Assembly (NCBI GenBank): GCA_003427395.1
Contig: BFEA01000954.1
Span: 275,658-311,001, forward strand
Direction: 5' to 3'
DNA: 35,344 nt
From: Chara braunii
Taxonomy: Eukaryota > Streptophyta > Charophyceae > Charales > Characeae
The position numbers and the translations under genes were made by a program. The notes beneath the pieces were generated by a model. It was not told the DNA's origin. It ran no database searches and was given only the letters and a program-made list of their open reading frames with translations. Shown in pieces: positions 29,905 to 35,344 of this stretch (the stretch's first letter is position 1; each line of letters begins with the position of its first letter).

Positions 29905-30038
29905 GCCGCAGTTGGGGATGGGCTTGGCCAGGAGTGCCTCTCTCAGCCCTGCGAGGCTGTGGCATTTATGTGAGGGACACCGGACCCGATTTCCGACTTA
30001 TAATGGAATGGTCTTTTATTTATAAAAAAAAAAAAAAA
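29905..30038 (+). mobile_element. SINE-like copy, second subfamily
   Basis: GGGATGGGCTTGGCCAGGAG, TGCCTCTCTCAGCCCTGCGA, GGCTGTGGCATTTATGTGAG, then GGACACCGGACCCGATTTCC-GAC and poly(A) (30024-30038). The inverted copy is at 30790-30930. The hairpin-like segment before the A-tail resembles the GGGACGCTGG family. Confidence 0.6.
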
Positions 30039-30789
30039 GGTTGTTCAGTTTATATTTCTGCACAACATACTTTTTTTTACAGTTTCATGGATTTGTTNTT
30101 TTTTTTTTCTTTTTTTTTTTGGGTCACATCTAGAGGGCCCCCCGAACGTTCGGGCTTTTGGGTTCGGTCGTTTGGCCCCGGCCAAACCCCAGCTACCATC
30201 AATCTGAAGCAAATTCCATTGTCTCTGCAATGTTTTGATCCACATATCATAAACTGAGCATATCATACACACACAAATTTAAACCGGAAAAAAATCCACA
30301 TTTGCTACAGTGTTTGTTAAGAAAGGATCCGCGGGCATTTTAACTCTCACAAGGGCTTTTTCGACTCAGCTCTGGACGTGATTGCTGTCATATGCATGCA
30401 GGTCTGGCTATAGTTTGGATCAGATACATTTAGAAAAGTGCGAGTATGCCCTGAGCCTGGTGGATGCGCCTTGGACATTCCAAAGAGTCCTGCCCTTTCT
30501 GTGGAGTCCTGCCCTTTCTGTGAGGGACGCATTGCAGCCCTTCGTTAAAAAAAAAAGAAATAAAGGGCCAAGTACGTTGGAGTCACACCCAACATTCAGA
30601 ATAGGTAATTTTAGCAGTTCCCCAAATGGGCAAAAATANGGAGTCACACCCAACATTCAGAATAGGTAATTTTAGCAGTTCCCCAAATGGGCAAAAATAA
30701 GGATCTGTGTTTCACGGAGAGGAGAGGGCCTGCACGTAGTGGCACGTTATCCTGGCGGCACCCTATTGGCTGAAAGCCTGAAGGACACC
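30039..30789. other. Unassigned, with duplications and ambiguous bases
   Basis: Single Ns at 30098 and 30639. A 61-62-bp tandem duplication starts GGAGTCACACCCAACATTCA (30579 and 30640). A 21-bp duplication, AGTCCTGCCCTTTCTGTG, lies at 30486 and 30507. No gene is seen. Confidence 0.55.
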
Positions 30790-30930
30790 TTTTTTTTTTT
30801 TTTCTAATACAAAAACAACTTTCAATTAAAGCCAGGAAACGGGCCCAGCCTCCCTCACATGAATGTTGCAGCCATACAAGGCTGAGAAAGGCACTTCCAG
30901 CCAATCCCATACCCGACCACAGCCATCCAG
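30790..30930 (-). mobile_element. SINE-like copy, second subfamily, minus strand
   Basis: On the minus strand GGGATTGGCTGGAAGTGCCT, TTCTCAGCCTTGTATGGCTG, CATTCATGTGAGGGAGGCTG, GGCCCGTTTCCTGGC and then a poly(A) tail (poly-T at 30790-30803 on the plus strand). Homologous to 29905-30038. Confidence 0.6.
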
Positions 30931-31046
30931 CTGCCGAGACCCTGGGCCCCCAAGTACTATAAGGCTCAAGTTGCAAAAAGGAAAGAAAAGAGGAAAACCA
31001 GCATGCCCAAGGCACAAAGGAAAACTACCATCCTATAAAGGCTAAC

Positions 31047-31929
31047 CATATCCTATCTGGGACGCTGGAGCATTGTCCTAAAAAAAAATTAAAAAAATGA
31101 GCCTGGTTCTTAGCACCTGATGCTAAAAAAAGCATTGTATTCCTATTACAACAAGGGAAGCTGGGCCCAGTTCCCGGAACGTGCTGCTCCCTACGAATAG
31201 ATAGAAACTATGTGCTGACTTGCTGAAGACGAGTGGTTTTTATATCCTGTTTCATTTTATGAGATTAATAGACTTTGGATTGCCGTTTTAGTATTAGTTC
31301 AAATTTCTTATCTGCCTACGTGTATTCATGCATTTCCGTGTCGGAGTATTAGGGGTTGTGTTGCCAATTTTGCGTAATGCTTGGAATATGTTGGTGATTG
31401 CCACTGATTGGTGCTTTTCTGAATATTTTTGGGCTTATGATTGCCGTTTTAGGCAAAAATAAAAACCGGCTTACATGTACTTTAAGGATTTCGGGTTCAT
31501 TAGGGTTAGGGTTGGTAGTGGGACCTAGGAATTACTAGAAACCTTAATTAGGAATTTCTGTTGTTGCTATTTGTGCGCAACTTGCGGCTTAAGTCAAAAC
31601 CCTAAGTAGGATTTTCGTTGCAGCCTTTCTTTGGTGCTTTTGGAGACTCTGAGCTGGTGTCGGGGATTTGGTAGTGTTTTTTCTCTTTTGGAAGACAGTG
31701 GTTTTCTACAGGGGACGGGCTCCACCCGACATAGCGGGATTGGAGACCTTGTGACCCCTGAGTCTGCAGTTCTTTGACATTGTATTTTTGCCTCGGGCAC
31801 TGGGCCCTAATAAAACTACTGTTTCTTGTCAAAAAAAAAAACAAAAAAAAAACAAAAAAAAACAAAAAAAAAACAAAAAGAAAACAAAAAAAAAACAAAA
31901 AAAAAAACAAAAAACATATCCTATCTGGG
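31047..31929 (+). mobile_element. Retroposed insert with 15-bp target duplication
   Basis: CATATCCTATCTGGG occurs perfectly at 31047-31061 and 31915-31929. Just before the second copy is an A-rich tail (31831-31914) whose A runs are broken by single Cs. An AATAAA signal lies at 31809-31814, 16 nt before the tail. So a polyadenylated RNA was copied in here. Its first ~150 bp include the GGGACGCTGG-type motif (31059) and another copy (31155). The rest (about 31206-31830) has no recognisable coding sequence and may be a 3' UTR. Confidence 0.65.
31809..31814 (+). terminator. Polyadenylation signal AATAAA of the retroposed insert
   Basis: A canonical hexamer 16 nt before the A-rich tail, consistent with a Pol II transcript as the source. 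Confidence 0.6.
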
Positions 31930-34424
31930 TTTCCAACTTTCCACACAGTCAGCAACACAGTCAGTCACATATGTCACTATTCATACTCTGTGGAAAAAGG
32001 CCACAATCCTATGAAAGGTTGTTACAAACCGATTTCTGCACCAAGCAATTACCTGCGCGGTAGCAACGAGGGGTCCTAAGCTGGGAAGGATGGGCCAACT
32101 ACGGGAGATTGGGATGGAAGGGAAATTGCATCGGTGTCCTCGCTTCTTCGTCCTTTTTCGTCGTCTTTTCGGACGGTTGGGTTCAGGCCCGGGTAAGCCC
32201 CGGGACGATCGATTGGTTAATTGGCTGTGTGAGTGCCGCGCCGCCGTGCGCGCAATTAATAAAAGTTGACGTCGCTTCTTTTGTTTCGGTTTTGGACTTT
32301 TAGGCGCGGACATCGCGTGTGAATTTTGCTTCGTTCTTTTTGAATTTTCTTTTTAAATTCCTTTTTCAAATCTTGTTGAGCACTGATGGCTCTCGGAATT
32401 TCGGACTTTCTTTTCGAAACTTGTGCTTGTCGCTTTTCTGCATTAGATAGGTATTTAGGAATTTTTGCAATTAGGATTTTCTTTTGTCGTGCAACGCTTT
32501 TTGTTTACGTGCTTCTTCATGCGGCTGCAACGGAACTCTGATTAGTCGACGCCGTTAATCATGTGTGTAACTGTAATTTTGGGCGGGCACCATTGTAACT
32601 GTATCCTTTCTTCTTGTGCTTCGTCTTTCCCGCTCTCGCTTTCTCTTGCTGTGTCTAGCCCGCCCACGGACTGCATGCTCGGATCGATGCGTGGAGAGAG
32701 GCTACGTCCCCCACGCCGCGATCTGACCATGCAGAACGTAGGCGCTCCCTCTCCAGATCTTCCTTCTAAGTCCTTGTAATTCTGTGTTCTTTGCGCATGC
32801 ATGCACGCTACAAATTCCGGCTGCGCGATTAGATAGCTCTCTTAACCAGCTGTTGGAAGCTCGGGGTAGCGTGATCAGTGAGGGTCGGCTCACGAGCGAA
32901 GTAAGAGCTGGGTTTAAGTGGAAGTCGGGCGACCCAACGAGCTGGTGCCAAACGCTCGGGGTCGACGCGGGCCACGATGGACTGTGGACGCGGGGGAACC
33001 TGACGGGTGCGGAGGACTAAGCGGGGTGACAACTTCGTGGGTGGGTGCGCGACGGCGGACTGTGCGCATCGGAGAGAGAGAGAGGAGGAGGGAGCTGAGG
33101 TTGATGAACGTGGATTTGCAGATTTCTTTGTCTTTTCTCCCTCTTTGCTTTTGTATATAAATTTTGATCTCGGCTCAGGGCGATTCGCCCGTTCCCTTTT
33201 TGTTTCCGGAATCTTGGCTTGGGTTTCCCCCACGCTCATTTTTGCGATTGATCTCAATCTCAGTTGTTGCGTGTTTTGTCGAAAAGAATGCATGTCATGT
33301 CTGCTGCGTGTTGTTTTGCCTGATCTTTGCCTTTGCCTGCCAATACACTCATGAGTATGGTAGGAATTTTACGTTGTTTCCATTGATGTTTATCCCTTTT
33401 TGAGCTGTTGTTCTTCTTGCATCTTGCATGCTCAGGAACGATTGCGTACGGGGTCACGAAGTGATTAGATGATTGGGCAGTGGTTTGTCCCGGAAGAAGC
33501 GAATACCTCATGGGGATGCGTGTAAGCGCGATCGGATCTGCGCAGCCTACACGCGTCCACGTGCGCCGCTTCGTAGCCATTGACGAACTTGACACCGTCG
33601 ATATCAGGTAGGCGGGAGAATTCTTCCCCTACGCACTCAAACGGACGGGAACTCCGATATCACATCAGAGAATCCCTTTGCCGGTTAGATGCGTGTGGAA
33701 GGATTTCATCTCACCGCGATGACAAGATGACGAACTCCAGGGACTCGGACTCCTCGTGGGATCGTGGGTCTCAGACTGAGACACCCGGAATTCCCCTGCC
33801 TAACCGAGAATCGATTGTGCCCGAGGGAGTTTCACTGTGCCACCACCAACGATCCGAGGTGTCCCGATTTTCCCACTTCGGATAACTCGCATCATATCCC
33901 CCGGCTTCGTCGTTATCACTACCCGTTTCCCTCCCTTCCGCCCTCTTCTCCCGTATCACCAACTCACGGTGGTCCCGTGGAATTCCATCACCCCGTACTG
34001 GCCTCGTATGCCTTGTGGAAATTGTCGGCGGTACGGCAACCGGCGAGCCCTCGAAAATAGGACGCCTAACCCAAACGCGCACCAACAGACGCCACGTGGC
34101 GTCCCCCAAAGGCCCGCCTCATCAGAGTCACAGCCACCCTGGGCAGACCCCTCCTCGAACTGCCGCCCCCGAAACAGACGAAGAGGACGGCCTTGAATGC
34201 ACCGCGCATGCCATCTGCCTTATACTGCACGACATAGACGCCAACAGACCGGAAGGAACTTGCCCTTAGCCTATTGCACTCGTGCCCCTAGAACCTTGTC
34301 ACAGGAGATCTCAGTTCTGACCTGAGACTCCACCCCCACTTTCCCAAAAATCCTTGGCACACCCCTTTTCGCACTTCCAGACCCACATCCCACTCCGATC
34401 AGGATGTCGCGCTGGGCGTGAGGT
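31930..34424. other. Unassigned; may include an LTR
   Basis: No protein family is recognised in the competing frames (for example minus 32829-33293, plus 33580-33885). TATATAAATTTTG (33154-33166) could be a TATA box. If the PBS-like motif at 34425 is real, the sequence just upstream should be the 3' part of an LTR, but I could not define its start or find a second LTR. Confidence 0.35.
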
Positions 34425-34437
34425 TGGTATCGGAGCC
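34425..34437 (+). promoter_or_regulatory. Primer-binding-site-like motif (tRNA-Met)
   Basis: TGGTATCGGAGCC differs by one base from TGGTATCAGAGCC and lies 140 bp before the gag-like frame, the usual spacing between a plant LTR and gag. Confidence 0.5.
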
Positions 34438-34577
34438 CGACATGTGGCCGAGTTGTAGGACTAACAACACGATAATTAAGCGATCTGGCTAACCGAGGGA
34501 GACCCCAATCCCGGAACGCGTGTAGACGCGACCCCGTTGTCACTAGAAGCAGATCGGCTAATCGACGGGCCGTCAAC

Positions 34578-34937
34578 ATGAATGCTAATCAGCATAACCC
34601 CCTACAGAACCCAAATCCCCAGCAAAATCCTAATCAACTTGTACCACGTGCACAAGCTCCTATGACGCCACCAGATCTCTATCTGTTTGATCCTGCGCAT
34701 CATCTTGCTGGAGCGTGGCTAGCCACGCTCCGGGCACAGCAGTATGACGACAACGAAGCTCATGTGAACATCCTCGCTCGATTCGGAGGGGACGCCCACC
34801 ATTGGCTTGGCACCTATGTATGGGTGGATCTTCCAACTTTCGAGCGAGACTTTATAAATCGGTTTGATTATATCCTTCCGGAACAAGCGCTCTTCCCTAT
34901 CATGATACTCTTAAAGAATGCAAAGGGCCCAGCGTGA
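34578..34937 (+). pseudogene. LTR-retrotransposon gag, N-terminal fragment
   Basis: 119 residues from ATG 34578. A Gln/Asn/Pro-rich start is followed by PDLYLFDPAHHLAGAWLATL, then AHVNILARFGGDAHHWLGTY and LPTFERDFINRF. This fits the retrotransposon gag domain pattern (a helix ending AWL, then a G-A-x-x-W block and a TFxxxFxxxF block) of plant Ty3/Gypsy-type elements. It stops soon after (TGA at 34935), where unrelated GC-rich sequence begins; the rest of gag, the zinc knuckle and pol are absent. Gag would package element RNA into particles; this fragment cannot. Confidence 0.5.
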
Positions 34938-34954
34938 CGCTTCCCGCTGGGCCC
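34925..34954. repeat. Perfect 10-bp stem hairpin at the gag break
   Basis: GGGCCCAGCG (34925-34934) pairs with CGCTGGGCCC (34945-34954) around a 10-nt loop containing the gag stop. It marks the junction to the GC-rich repeats. Confidence 0.8.
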
Positions 34955-34963
34955 AACGAAAGT

Positions 34964-35230
34964 CGGTGTGGAGGCGGGCGGGACTGGGGCAAGGTAAATC
35001 GACCTCGGCGTTTCATGGCGGGACTGCGGGCGGGAGTGAGGAAAATTCGGTGTGGCGGCAGGCGGACTGGCGCAAGGCATATCAGCGGCGGCGTTCCGTG
35101 GCGGGACTGCGGGCGGGACTGGGGCGGTGTGGGCCTGCGTTGCGGCATTTGGTGGCGGGCGGATGCGGGACAGTGTGCGCATGGACGAGTGCGGGAGTGC
35201 GGTGCGGTGCGTGAGTGCGAGAGTGCGGTA
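34964..35230. repeat. GC-rich imperfect tandem repeats (~84 bp)
   Basis: CGGTGTGG.GGC.GGCGGACTG-like units start at 34964 and 35048 (period 84), sharing GGCGTTYC.TGGCGGGACTG and CGGGCGGGA. Shorter GTGCGGGAGTGCGG words follow. No coding interpretation. Confidence 0.7.
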
Positions 35231-35290
35231 GGCCTGTGGGGTTTCCGCTCGCCAGCGGGTTTGCCATTTGTGAGTGTGTGTTACCATTTG

Positions 35291-35291
35291 C

Positions 35292-35344
<53 letters not shown>
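35291..35344. repeat. (TG)n microsatellite at the window end
   Basis: At least 27 TG dinucleotides running to the last base. A preceding duplication, CCATTTG(T/C)GAGTGTGTG, occurs twice. Confidence 0.95.

Noticed and set aside
31495-31520. Telomere-like TTAGGGTTAGGG
   Set aside because: Only two adjacent units in AT-rich sequence; not an array.
31826-32079. Lys/Asn-rich frames
   Set aside because: They translate the A-rich retroposon tail.
33580-34269. Pro/Arg-rich frames before gag
   Set aside because: Three overlapping frames with no recognisable domain; more likely LTR or leader sequence.

Overview
The window is nuclear DNA from a eukaryote, almost certainly a streptophyte (land plant or charophycean alga). 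Three antisense stretches match the plant-type U6 snRNA, including its AAATCGAGAAATGGTCC 3' end, and one matches the plant U2 5' end. There are two L1-type LINEs of the kind found in plants. More than fifteen long A or T tracts, many microsatellites, and very little host coding sequence suggest a large repeat-filled genome. A charophyte such as Chara is my best guess, but only a guess.

Region by region: (1) 1-5.9 kb holds small elements with terminal inverted repeats (TIRs), U6 fragments, mini- and microsatellites, and a tandem pair of hammerhead ribozymes (4161-4349) followed by an inverted partial copy. (2) 6.5-9.9 kb holds two 168-bp MITEs of one family, SINE-like tails, a U2 fragment, and the only recognisable host gene piece: the first exon of a chlorophyllase-like alpha/beta-hydrolase on the minus strand (7167-7900), ending in a consensus splice donor. 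(3) 9.9-13.7 kb is mostly unassigned sequence with SSRs, a 58-bp-arm hairpin and a possible LTR end. (4) 13.72-13.89 kb is an assembly gap. (5) 13.9-20.4 kb is a nearly complete minus-strand LINE (ORF1, then endonuclease-RT-zinc finger ORF2), preceded at 20.6-21.7 kb by tandem ~210-bp repeats that look like promoter monomers. (6) 22.9-29.0 kb is a second, diverged LINE on the plus strand, 5' truncated, whose ORF2 is broken almost only by nonsense codons. (7) 29-32 kb holds SINE-like copies and an ~850-bp retroposed insert with a perfect 15-bp target-site duplication and an AATAAA signal. (8) 32-35.3 kb holds unassigned sequence leading to a primer-binding-site-like motif and the start of an LTR-retrotransposon gag, then GC-rich tandem repeats and a (TG)n tract.

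The elements appear linked. The minus-strand LINE's 3' UTR, the plus-strand LINE's 3' end and at least six short poly(A)-tailed copies all carry one hairpin motif (GGGACGCTGG...CCAGC). This suggests that short non-autonomous elements are mobilised by the LINE machinery through a shared 3' tail. The hammerhead pair looks like a retrozyme-type non-autonomous element with a unit of only 148 nt. It is the strongest candidate here for something undescribed.
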